A DNA stretch of 64,000 nucleotides, taken from Colias croceus. Lineage: Eukaryota > Arthropoda > Insecta > Lepidoptera > Pieridae. The stretch lies in contig NC_059555.1 in NCBI RefSeq assembly GCF_905220415.1, forward strand, positions 9,106,001 to 9,170,000. Reading direction: 5' to 3'. This document shows, piece after piece, positions 54,301-62,800 of this stretch; positions within the stretch are counted from its first letter, which is position 1, and each line of letters starts with the position of its first letter. The notes beneath the pieces were generated by a model. The model had not been told where the DNA came from. It saw only the letters and a list, made by a program, of their open reading frames with translations, and did not search any database. Position numbers and translations under genes: made by a program.

Positions 54301-57300
54301 ATAAATAAAAAATAAAAAATTATCTATGCCATAAATGTCAAATATAATAATAAACCACATAATAAACAGACTAGACACTAGCTTATTCTACGCTGCTCAT
54401 CGATTAAGTAGTTTCTAAGTTGTTTCTTAAACGTATTAACATTAACCAATAACCTAATCGGTGGGGGCAAGTCGTTCCATATTTTTGATGCTGCATAGCG
54501 GAAGCTGCCTCTAAAAGTAGTCGTTCTATGTTGAGGAATAATAAGTGGCTGAGCGCAACTTCTGCATGCAACATCTCGACTGCTCGTTGTCCAGTTGAGC
54601 TTTTCGTAAAGGTATATGGGCGTACGAGTCTTGATAATCCCAAACATAAGAGAAGCCAGATGCAATTGGCGCCTTGCTTTAAGCTTGAGGATTCCATGCT
54701 TATTTAAAAACGGCGTAACGTGACTACGCGGCGGAATTGTGTAACAGTAGCGCGCACACGCATTCTGCACTCTTTGTATGAGCCGTTCGGTTCTGGCCAG
54801 GAGACGTGGACCATAGACAGTATCACCGTAATTAAGTTTAGATAGAACCAAAGATTCTATCAAACGCACTCGAAGGTCCTCTGACAGGTATGGACGCACT
54901 CTGTACAAAGTTTTTAAACGGAAAAAGCAATTACTAACCGTATCAGTAATATGTTTCTCATACCTTAGTGAGCTATCTACATAAAGACCTAGATTGCGCG
55001 CCTCATAAACTCTCTGGATTGTCTTACCTACGATTTTAACATCAAAAGGTGGCATAGATGTGATATGCTTTTTTGCACCGAATAACATATACTTTGTCTT
55101 ATCAGGATTTAAGACCAAAGCATTTGAGTCAGCCCAGTCTGCAATACGTGAAAGGTCGTCGTTCAAGCAACTTATAGCATTATTAAAATCATTTGGCATC
55201 ATCAATCTATATTAAAATAATAGGAAAAACGCTTTCTCAGCATATGCTGTCTGCCGCTGGGTTCGCTGGCTGCAAGCTGACTCTTGTGCTGTTCAATGTT
55301 AAGGATTATTTTAAGTAGTTTTTTTTATATTTAGAGCATTTACTTTTGTTTTGTAGATGTTAATAAGTCTTATGGCTTTCTGAGCAATCATAAATTTATT
55401 AGAAAAAATATCAAGAACTCGTATTATAAGTTTGTGTTTACAATTGATCTTATCAAAAGACACGCCATCATTCTAATGCAAAATTTATTTAGCTACTAGC
55501 GGTCCGCCCCGGCTTCGCCCGTGAGACATATTTACGTTTTCTCTACATAAGAATCATCCTCGTACTTCAAGGAATATAATAAGAAAAGAATTATCGAAAT
55601 CGGTCCACCCGTTCACGCGTGATGCCGTGACCAAGGAAAACGGGTTTCATTTTTATATATATAGATGTATTAAATTTTGTAGTTTACTACATGCAAAAGT
55701 ACCTCAATGTAATGAAACAATTCCATTTTCAGAAACAAAGGACGTAAAACGAACAACAGTAACAAGAAAATTATAGAACCTATTCATTTAGAAATGGCTC
55801 TTACTGGTAAGTGTAAGATGAAATATAGTTTGTTTGTTTGTTCGAACGCGCTCATCTCAGGAACTCGGACTACTGGTTCGATTTGAAAAATTCTTTCGGT
55901 GTTATATAGCCCATTTATCGAGGGAGGAGGACCAACAAGAGCGGAGGAGTGCGGGTGAAACCGTGCTGCATAGCTAGTAAGGTATAAATTGTATAGCTAA
56001 ATGTAGACTTATTAATTACTAGCTGTGCCCCGCGGTTTAGCCTTCCTCGATAAATGGACTATCTAACACCTAAATAATTTTTCAATTCGGACCAGAAGTT
56101 CCTGAGATTAGCGCATTCAAGCAAACAAACTCTTCAGTTTTATAATATTACTATACATTATATTTAACAATACACACAAAAAATAAGTCTTTCTTTGATA
56201 CTGTTGCAAAAAAGTTGCAAATGTTACTTTTGTTGCTATGTAGTTTGAAAAATGGGAGAAATAAAACACTTATTATTTTCGAAATAGTCATTTATTTTCT
56301 TTTCACATTAATTTCATAAAACAAAATAATAAAAAGATAAAAAAATAGTTATGATTATAATTATATAAAATTGAACGATTATTTATTAATAATTAACAAT
56401 TTTACAGATCTACTAGTAACAGCTAACTGTGACACAATAACTGTGAACACTCCAAACGAACTTGCTCTAACATTGGTACAATTCACTAAGGCTATAGCGG
56501 AAGCACCTTATAAGTAAGTATTTATGATGTTTCTTATTGTCAGTATGTGACTTTTGTTAACCAATTAACAAAACCATAATTTTCAACATTATTTAAGTTT
56601 CAAATAAACTAAATTTAGACCAATCGCGAGATACCTGCAGCTTGCAGTAAATATTAAAAAAATAACTTTCCGCCTGCGGCCTCGGCCGCGTTGTCAAATA
56701 AAAACCCACATAGTTCACATTTCTAGGATAAAACCTAGTCTATGTTGCTCAGTGAAGATGCAGCTTTCTAATAGTGAAAGAATTTTTGAAATCGGTCCAG
56801 TAGTTTATGCGTGAAAACCATACATACATAATTACAAACCTTTCCTCTTTATAATATTAGTATAATAGAAGTATAGATTAAAATTAATTTATATCAATAT
56901 TACGTTAAGTATTTGACAAATATTTATATTTATTTGTCAGGAAAGCAAAACGAGCATATGATGAACAAGCAGATTTCTACATGAGAGGAGATAATAAGAA
57001 ATGCGTGGCCGTTTCTAAACAAGGTAAATTTCCAAACCAACATACAAAATTTGATTGCTAAAGTAGAATCTCATTTAGAAGGAATTAATTTTATTGTTAA
57101 CTAGTTGGCTCCGCGGTTTCACCCGCGTGGCTCAGCTCCTGTTGGCCAGCATAGCGTTATGATATCCTCGATATATGGGCTATCTAACACCGAAAGAATT
57201 TTTCAAATCGGACCAGTAGTTCCTGAGATTAGCACGTTCAAACAAACAAACAATAAACGAATTCTTCAGCTCTATAATATTAGTATGGAATATAGATTAA

Positions 57301-58554
57301 AGCTGCATGTTATATTTTAAATAATGTTTATACTTAGACTTATGTAAGTTTTTATTTTTTGAGAAAGTTTCCTGTTTATTATATATATGTTTATTCAAAA
57401 TATAAATTACGATAAGAGCTAGCGCACAAGAGCAACTTTTGTCTCCGCAACTATTTTGTCTCTCCCATCAACTCTATGGGCTAGTAAGAAAGTGCGTGCA
57501 CGTAGCGATGCAACTCCCCATACAGTTGATGGGAGAGACAAAATAGTTGCGGAGACAAAAGTTGCTCTTGCGCGCTAGCTCTAAATCATGATCTTTTTCA
57601 AATATGTTTAAAATAATAAATAATTATTGAATAAATTTTATCAATATATGTATTATTATTTATTTCCAGGTGACGGTGTAGGCGCGTTATGGCAACAAAT
57701 GTTAGCAGTGTTGCCAATGTCTAGTCTAGAAACTGCGAGAGCGATCTGCGGGAAATACAAAACGCCAAAGGCTTTGTATGAGGTCAGTTTAATTATCTTT
57801 TGCTAGTATCCAAATAACCTGTATTTGATAAAAAGCATAAAAAATATGCCTTTACAAATTAAAGACTTTTTAACGGATTTTAAACGCGATTTATTCATTA
57901 TATTATTTTCCCAACGTTATGAACGAATATGCCTTGTTGTGAATAAAGCGTTTTTTAATTTAAATCGACACTAGCGGCACTCGCGGCTTCGCCCATGATG
58001 ATTAGAACTTAATAAATTATATACTGAAACAATCTTGAACTAAAAAAAAAACTGCTACGAGATCTGTTGTGTAGTTTTAAAGATCTAAGCATAGGTACAT
58101 AGCGACAGACCGTGTGAAGTTACTATTTGTCTGTATTAAATTTTTTAAGCTATTGTATAGCTTCTATCGCGGGCCTTGAGCGCGGGGACCGAATCGAGAA
58201 ATTCCGTAACGAAAAAACCTCACGCTCCCCACTCCGACGGGCGGAGGTGTGGCTTGAAGGCATAGCATGCAATAGCTTTACCGCGGCAGTCCCCGAGTGC
58301 CACACGTCTTTTTTTTATATTGATACTGCTTACATATTGACACTATGTTCAATATTTTATCTATTAGTTCTATAATAACATAATAAATTTACTTCCAGGC
58401 TCAAAAACAAGCAAACAGTATAAACACGCTAGCGGATTTGGGTGTGTCTAGATCAGCTGTCCCCGGGTCTAAAGCAAGACGAGTTGGCAATGAGTTTGCG
58501 AGGAAATTACAAATTTTGTTCACAGCTGACGACGGGAATGTGTTGGTTGAGTGA
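51276..58554 (+). CDS. EME1: Structure-specific endonuclease subunit EME1/Mms4, ten exons
   Basis: Regulatory, DNA-binding partner of MUS81; the heterodimer cuts branched DNA (nicked Holliday junctions, flaps, forks) in the nucleus. Ten plus-strand exons join in one 375-codon frame (374 aa): 51276-51354, 51796-51858, 52341-52444, 52683-52856, 53485-53657, 55733-55806, 56408-56513, 56941-57023, 57670-57782 and 58399-58554. All junctions are GT-AG and phase-consistent. Residues 1-82 are acidic, then Ser/Gln-rich, then basic (QKRKGVKRK). An inactive ERCC4-type nuclease domain covers about 83-257 with no ERK active-site triplet, as expected for EME1. FTKAIAEAPYKKAKRAYDEQ (about 247-266) and VLPMSSLETARAI match the EME1-specific linker and (HhH)2 region. 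It is shorter than human EME1 (about 570), mainly at the N-terminus; an N-terminal exon could have been missed. Confidence 0.87.
51378..51548 (-). mobile_element. Non-autonomous Helitron, third family
   Basis: ACTAGCGGTCCGCCCCGGCT to a TATATAAGA right end; the same family recurs at 55495-55665. It begins 23 bp inside EME1 intron 1, next to the donor. Confidence 0.6.
51796..51858 (+). CDS. EME1: EME1 exon 2 (residues 27-48)
   Basis: Acceptor TTGTTTTAG; 63 bp coding a Ser/Gln/Thr-rich linker (QSQSGPSQSTTSASQSSTK); donor GTATTG, phase 1. It is weakly conserved in type, so the call rests on splice sites and frame. Confidence 0.65.
52131..52297. mobile_element. MITE with nested perfect palindromes
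   Basis: 28-bp perfect terminal inverted repeats start TTAGTGCCCTTACGCACTAG. Inside lie a perfect 24-bp GC palindrome (52166-52189, GCGGCTAACCGC and its complement) and an ATATGCAACCGCTT/AAGCGGTTGCATAT hairpin. The target duplication is unclear. It lies in EME1 intron 2. Confidence 0.75.
52341..52444 (+). CDS. EME1: EME1 exon 3 (residues 48-82)
   Basis: Acceptor TTTGTTATAG; basic stretch DKPTSQKRKGVKRKATDG, ending IYRPGECMK at donor GTATAA (phase 0). Probably carries the nuclear localisation signal. Confidence 0.8.
52463..52620 (+). mobile_element. Helitron fragment, second family
   Basis: Starts TCACTGCATAGTATAAAACA and keeps TCCCTTTGTATGCTTAAATC, but lacks a hairpin/CTAGT end. In EME1 intron 3. 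Confidence 0.5.
52683..52856 (+). CDS. EME1: EME1 exon 4 (residues 83-140)
   Basis: Acceptor TTTAATTTCAG; HMLLEMHPNLLEAWYCADVS opens the ERCC4-like domain; ends STEGV at donor GTAAGA, phase 0. Confidence 0.85.
52872..53068 (+). mobile_element. Lep1-like non-autonomous Helitron
   Basis: TCTACACTAATATTATAAAG start 15 bp past the EME1 exon 4 donor; GATAGCC core; degenerate 3' end (ACGCGGGTAACCGCAG, no CTAGT). Confidence 0.6.
53485..53657 (+). CDS. EME1: EME1 exon 5 (residues 141-198)
   Basis: Acceptor TATTTTCCAG; VGLTTTKEPCNHGLYVTPLQ, then AGCKLTLVLFNVKDYF, and donor GTAAGT in phase 2. Its 3' two-thirds are repeated twice more downstream (53698-53810 and 53852-55314). Confidence 0.88.
53698..53810 (+). 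pseudogene. EME1 exon 5 copy 2 (possible alternative exon)
   Basis: A 113-bp copy of the last two-thirds of exon 5 (starting EIEDHIIGKTLSQHM) preceded by an AG (ATAATAGCAG) and followed by GTTAGT. Entering from exon 4 (phase 0) and leaving in phase 2, it keeps the frame exactly like real exon 5, but would omit its first 20 residues. It has replacement changes near its end (NVKDYF to AVNDYF) and the donor is weaker. Either a decaying duplicate or a cassette. Confidence 0.6.
53876..55216 (-). mobile_element. 5'-truncated LINE in EME1 intron 5
   Basis: Antisense to EME1; 3' tail is a TTC/GAA microsatellite (53876-53900) and the flanks carry a 7-bp ATAATAG duplication (53869-53875, 55217-55223). 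It contains the C-terminal part of a reverse transcriptase (54378-55205). Confidence 0.75.
54378..55205 (-). CDS. LINE reverse transcriptase C-terminal part
   Basis: 275 codons open with LNDDLSRIADWADSNALVLN and NPDKTKYMLFG, the region after the FADD box of non-LTR reverse transcriptases, and continue through LGLYVDSSLRYEKHI, RLIESLVLSKLNYGDTVYG and ASKIWNDLPPPIRL to a stop at 54378. The catalytic domain itself is lost by 5' truncation, so the product is inactive. It belongs to a different LINE family from 15325-17879. Confidence 0.8.
   Translation of the reverse strand: MMMPNDFNNAISCLNDDLSRIADWADSNALVLNPDKTKYMLFGAKKHITSMPPFDVKIVGKTIQRVYEARNLGLYVDSSLRYEKHITDTVSNCFFRLKTLYRVRPYLSEDLRVRLIESLVLSKLNYGDTVYGPRLLARTERLIQRVQNACARYCYTIPPRSHVTPFLNKHGILKLKARRQLHLASLMFGIIKTRTPIYLYEKLNWTTSSRDVACRSCAQPLIIPQHRTTTFRGSFRYAASKIWNDLPPPIRLLVNVNTFKKQLRNYLIDEQRRIS
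55495..55665 (-). mobile_element. Non-autonomous Helitron, third family
   Basis: ACTAGCGGTCCGCCCCGGCT start, as at 51378-51548, ending TTTATATATATAGA; both lie antisense in EME1 introns. Confidence 0.6.
55733..55806 (+). CDS. EME1: EME1 exon 6 (residues 198-223)
   Basis: Acceptor CCATTTTCAG; NKGRKTNNSNKKIIEPIHLE, ending MALT at donor GTAAGT, phase 1. Confidence 0.85.
55828..55978 (+). mobile_element. Lep1-like Helitron, 5'-truncated
   Basis: Starts within AGTTTGTTTGTTTGTTCGAA 22 bp past EME1 exon 6; ends GCATAGCTAGT. Confidence 0.55.
56018..56158 (-). mobile_element. Lep1-like Helitron, internally deleted
   Basis: ACTAGCTGTGCCCCGCGGTT directly joined to AGCCTTCCTCGATAAATGG; the CTCCTGTTGGTCTTAGCG block is missing. 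EME1 intron 6. Confidence 0.55.
56408..56513 (+). CDS. EME1: EME1 exon 7 (residues 223-258)
   Basis: Acceptor AATTTTACAG; DLLVTANCDTITVNTPNELA and the family motif FTKAIAEAPY; donor GTAAGT, phase 2. Confidence 0.9.
56664..56878 (-). mobile_element. Helitron remnant (8668-type)
   Basis: AACTTTCCGCCTGCGGCCTC at the left, ATTATAAAGAGGAAAGG-type sequence at the right (reverse). EME1 intron 7. Confidence 0.4.
56941..57023 (+). CDS. EME1: EME1 exon 8 (residues 258-286)
   Basis: Acceptor TTATTTGTCAG; KAKRAYDEQADFYMRGDNKK, ending AVSKQ at donor GTAAAT, phase 1. Confidence 0.87.
57100..57296 (-). mobile_element. Lep1-like non-autonomous Helitron
   Basis: ACTAGTTGGCTCCGCGGTTT through CACCGAAAGAATTTTTCAAA to AATATTAGTATGGAATATAGA. 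EME1 intron 8. Confidence 0.6.
57416..57581. mobile_element. Foldback MITE with TAA target duplication
   Basis: Arms of about 65 bp, GAGCTAGCGCACAAGAGCAA at the left and TTGCTCTTGCGCGCTAGCTC at the right, nearly perfect; TAA at 57413-57415 and 57582-57584. EME1 intron 8. Confidence 0.75.
57670..57782 (+). CDS. EME1: EME1 exon 9 (residues 286-323)
   Basis: Acceptor TTATTTCCAG; GVGALWQQMLAVLPMSSLET, then KTPKALYE, helix-hairpin-helix region; donor GTCAGT, phase 0. Confidence 0.88.
57968..58100 (-). mobile_element. Helitron remnant, second family
   Basis: ACACTAGCGGCACTCGCGGC start and a GTGTAGTTTTAAAGATCTAAGCAT core, reverse orientation; EME1 intron 9. Confidence 0.4.
58149..58308 (+). repeat. 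GC-rich dispersed repeat (also at 12563)
   Basis: GCTATTGTATAGCTTCTATC...GAGTGCCACACGTC; the more complete of the two copies seen. EME1 intron 9. Confidence 0.6.
58399..58554 (+). CDS. EME1: EME1 exon 10 (residues 324-374)
   Basis: Acceptor TTTACTTCCAG; AQKQANSINTLADLGVSRSA and RRVGNEFARKLQILF; stop TGA at 58552-58554. Confidence 0.9.
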   Translation, partial: AQKQANSINTLADLGVSRSAVPGSKARRVGNEFARKLQILFTADDGNVLVE

Positions 58555-58573
58555 TGGCAACATTATAGACTAA

Positions 58574-58896
58574 GGGCGGCCGTACACGGACCGCTTCAAG
58601 CAGTTTAGGCCGATGACTTGAAGCCGCGACCGCGCGGTGAACTAAAGACATTCATTCACTGCCCTACACGGACTGCTCGAGCAGTTAACGGCTGAGCGAC
58701 GTACACGGACTGCTCGAGCAGTCGGTCGTTGACTGCTCGAGCTGTCGCTACAAACCGTGCAGTTGACGGCTTGAAGCGGTCGCGACGACTCGAGCAGTCC
58801 GTGTACGGCAGTGAATGAATGTGTATAGTTCACCGCGCGGTCGCGGCTTCAAGCCGTCGGTCTCAACTGCTTGAAGTGGTCCGTGTGCGGCCGCAC
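58574..58896. mobile_element. GC-rich foldback MITE in EME1 3' UTR
   Basis: GGGCGGCCGTACACGGACCG at the left and CGGTCC-like GTGGTCCGTGTGCGGCCGCAC at the right are inverted; TAA flanks both sides (58571-58573, 58897-58899). The interior has several CTGCTCGAGCAGT palindromes. It lies 16 bp past the EME1 TGA, upstream of AATAAA at 59100. Confidence 0.75.
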
Positions 58897-59099
58897 TAAG
58901 ATGTTTTCAAGTTGGCTTTAAAATGGTAGTAAGAAAGGCGGGTATTTGCCCGAATGTCTTATTACCATTTGGAGCGTGCTATGAAGCTTATTGGTAATAA
59001 TAGTATTGTTAAAGTATTTCTAAGACTGATATTAATTTTTGTGATTATTTATGTAAGATTTAGACTAAAAAAGCATATCGCATAATGTTCTTAAATTAT

Positions 59100-59105
59100 A
59101 ATAAA
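59100..59105 (+). promoter_or_regulatory. Candidate EME1 polyadenylation signal
   Basis: AATAAA followed by a T-rich tract 546 bp after the EME1 stop; it would place the GC-rich MITE inside the 3' UTR. Confidence 0.45.
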
Positions 59106-59480
59106 TGTTTTTTTTTTCTACCAGGAGTTTTATTTTGACGTTATACTATTGTTTGTAATAAAAAAATAATAATGTATTGGAAGGTGTATGGATGTAAATA
59201 CAAAAGTAAATATTCTCTCGCGCCGTAGCTGAAGAATATAAAACTAAAAAAAAAAGTATATGTACTGGCCGAATTAAAAACTTCATGCTTTTTTTAAAGT
59301 CGGTTAATAATGTCAATAAGACTCGTATCTTAACAATTTTTGATATTCAAGTCAATGTTGAATGTCAATGTCAAATCCACTTACGCAAAATAACCTCAAA
59401 TGTTTTGGTCCAGTAAAACATGAGTAAAACTGAAATAACTTTTTGATTTTTACATAACATTACTATTTTAAATATTAAAT
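59106..59480. promoter_or_regulatory. RMND1 upstream region
   Basis: About 375 bp between the EME1 polyadenylation signal and the RMND1 ATG. It contains TCAATGTTGAATGTCAATGTCAAAT (59352-59376), a typical short repeat, but no defined core promoter. Confidence 0.35.
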
Positions 59481-59851
59481 ATGACATCGTTTTTATCAAG
59501 AATTGCTATAAACGTAATTCGGAGTACTGCGCATAAAAGTTATACGTGTCGTTCGGTGCCGGAACTTTTGCCAACTATAAATAAGTTATTTTCTAAGAAT
59601 AATGATTTATTTCGTACGTTACCAAGATTTACTGTGAGAAATTATTCAGTGGATGCGATACAACCGCCTTTAGCGTTAGATAATGCGAGTATACCGTTAA
59701 AAAAGAAGACTGTTTACAAGAAAGCCGTGCTCGAAGAAGTGAGTCAAAAAGAGGGACATTTCTTGACTTTAGCCTACGCGACCGCTGATTCCTATGATTT
59801 AAAGGGTCTTAAAGAGGCCCTCATACAACAGAAGCTGTACGAACCTGGAAC
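59481..59851 (+). CDS. RMND1: RMND1 exon 1 (residues 1-124)
   Basis: ATG at 59481; mitochondrial leader, then the start of DUF155 (GHFLTLAYATADSYDLKG). Donor GTAAGG after two bases of codon 124. Confidence 0.93.
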
Positions 59852-62800
59852 GTAAGGTTTTCATTATTTTGTTTATTATCAATATTAAAATGATGATGTA
59901 ATATTCTGCAATTTCTAACTATGGTACTCTTGGATTAAATATCAAGAATTTTGGAATTTTTTGTTGTAACTGAATTTATAGATTCAGTTGAATTTATTCT
60001 AATAACATTAACACAATATTACAGGTATAGAAAGTATTTACTAGTAAAATGTACATAATAATAATGTAATGACTGTCCCACATGGACAGATTTTTTTGAA
60101 ATTGGTAGGTATTTAGCATCTATCTTTGTAACAGAAGTAAGTTGGCCTATAAAAAACTATATTATACTTTTACTTATAAAATAATGTCTGTTTTCAGGTT
60201 AAAAACGGAAGTAGGAGATGTGATGGTAGCAAATGCGGTATATACAATAGGAGATGAACCGAGACAGATTATATTCTTCAAAGAAGGAGCCGTTGTATTC
60301 TGGAACTGTACTGAACTTGAGGCGAAGAATGTGTTGGATTTTATTAGGCCGTAAGTTTTTGTTTAAAGATTTGTTGTTAATATATTCTGGTATTTAGTAC
60401 AATGTATCTTAATTGCTGTTTAAATAGCATTACAAGTTAATTTTATTTATCATCATGTTAAACTTGAAAAAATATTTATAGATAAAAAAGATTGATTCTT
60501 TAGAAAATATAGATGTCATGGCCATCAATGCGACTGTTTTGTGATATGATCAATCATTTCATGAAATGAGAAAATCTACGATATGGCCACGACATTCAAT
60601 TCATTAAATTCCATCACCGCACTGCTCGGCACAAACAAAAATATCATTGTCACCATCTCGATGCATGGCGTTCGACAACTGTGCGTTTTGCACGGCATTT
60701 CTTGCCTAGAACCACACTCTTGTGGAACAAACTACCACCTTCCGTGTTCCCCAACCAATATGACATGGGAACCTTCAAGAAAAAAGCCTACACCCACCTC
60801 AAAAGCCTTCTTCCACCTAAAAACCGGCAATACGTTCCCTAATGTTGTGAACTGATATGGGCGGCGACCAGCACCTACCATCAAGTGGGTCGCCTGCTCC
60901 ATTGCCGGGGTTGCAATAAAAAAAATAAAAATAGACATAGTATAAAAACCTTACATACCTATACAGCCCTACAGCCACTGCAGTCTAGCAATTGCAGCTA
61001 AAAATCATCTTAAACATTATTTACTAATTATTATAACACTAGCTTACCGCCCGCGGCTTCGCCCGCTTTGTCTAAAACCTAATAAATTATATATTATTAT
61101 TAACCTTCCTCTTGAATCACTCTATCTATTTAAAAAAAACGGCATCAAAATCCGTATTAATCGTGTAGTTTTAAAGATACAAAGGGACATAGGGACGAGA
61201 AAGCGACTTTGTTTTATACTATGTAGTGAAGATGGTTCAAGGTTGAAATAAAATTTTTAAGTGCTTTTTTAAAATACAAATTTTTATAGAATTTTATTTT
61301 ATATTTACAGATTTGAAACAGAAAGTTACCCCAGAGAGGTGGTGAATAAGGAAAGGGAAGTCATGACATATTTCTATCAGCCAAATTTGTAAGTTGTTGT
61401 TTTTTCTTAAATATTAGGATTGTTAATATATAAAAATAATGATAACAAATATTGATAAAATCCGAAAATCCGAAATCTAAAATATTTCGTGTTTTCTGGT
61501 AGAAATCGCTTATAGCAATAAGACCAACCTCTGAACATGTTATTACTTGTTATTTGACCCTTAATTTAAATTTATTTCAGAAAGAAGTGTCACCTGCAAG
61601 AATCATGCTTCGCTCTAGTGCCAAATGGAGAGAATTCATTGGAAATATACACATTCAGGTAATAAAATAATTTTAAACATACTATATAACCATATAAGAG
61701 TTAATCTATTCTAATATTATAAACTCTCCAGGAGTTTGTTTGTTAGTTTGAATGCGTTAATCTCAAGAACTTCTGATAATTATCTATCTACAGCTAGATA
61801 ATTATCTACAGCTTACGTCAATCTCATACATTCGTAGTCTATTCTATTGAACGCTACGCTAACAGAAAACCACTTGGCTAGGGGGGCTGGTCCGATTTGA
61901 AAAATTCTTTAGATGTGAGATAGCCCATTTATCGAAGAAGGCTATAGGCTATATATCATTACGCTAAGACTAACAGGAGTGGAGCCACGTGGGTGAAACC
62001 GCATAGCATGTATCAAAGTGCACATCTGTAATATAAATCTATATTATCTTATTTATATTAACATCTAACCGCCTCCTCGGTACAGTGGTTAACGCGTGAG
62101 CGTAGAACCGAAGGGTCCTGGGTTCGATTCCCGGTGGAGACGAAGAAAAAAAAATGTCTAGGTCTGGCAGGACGCAGAAGGCTGATCACCCACTTGTCCC
62201 TAAAGAAAAGCGATCAGTGAAACAGATGTATAATGCATCTGCCCCTTACCCCACTAGGGGACATGGGACATCACTTTGTATTAACATGTTATTTCCCAGT
62301 CATGCAATGGCACAATCAGCTCGTCTAGGAGCTTGGGAAGCCCGACTTGAAACACTAGCCGCGTCTATCCGATCGCACACCGTGCTCATGGAGACAGAGG
62401 GCGCAGCCCGAGTTGACAAGAAGGAGGTGGGTGCTTCGCCCTTACATGTGTAGATTATAGGGAATTAATGAAAATGTTTTACTGTTCACCGTTATAAGTA
62501 GGAAAATCGACATTAATTTTACAGAAAACTGCTGCATTGCCTAAAACTTAAATAATTAGTTCTTATGTAATTCTTCATCAATAACAAAACTATCCGTTGG
62601 TGAAAAGAGAATATCAGATTCAGTAGTTTTCGAGTTCAGCGGACGACTTTATTTTATTATATGCAATGATAAGCTGTTTTATCCATTAAAGTCTTTTTTT
62701 TAATTTATAAATCTATACTAATATTATAAAGCGGAAGAGTTTGTTTGAACGCGCTAATATCGGGAACTACTGTTCCGATTTGAAAAATTCTTTCGGTGTT

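Larger units (their letters stand above)
53852..55314 (+). pseudogene. EME1 exon 5 copy 3, split by a LINE
   Basis: The left piece 53852-53875 and right piece 55217-55314 rejoin at a duplicated ATAATAG. From there to the exon end copy 3 differs from real exon 5 at four sites, all synonymous third positions. The preceding AG is shifted by one base (CAAG instead of CAGG) and the donor is GTAGTT. Not usable as an exon with the insertion in place. Confidence 0.7.

Noticed and set aside
62154..62453. 99-codon frame overlapping RMND1 exon 5
   Set aside because: Its first half is SINE body; only 62300-62426, after a good acceptor and in matching phase, belongs to RMND1.
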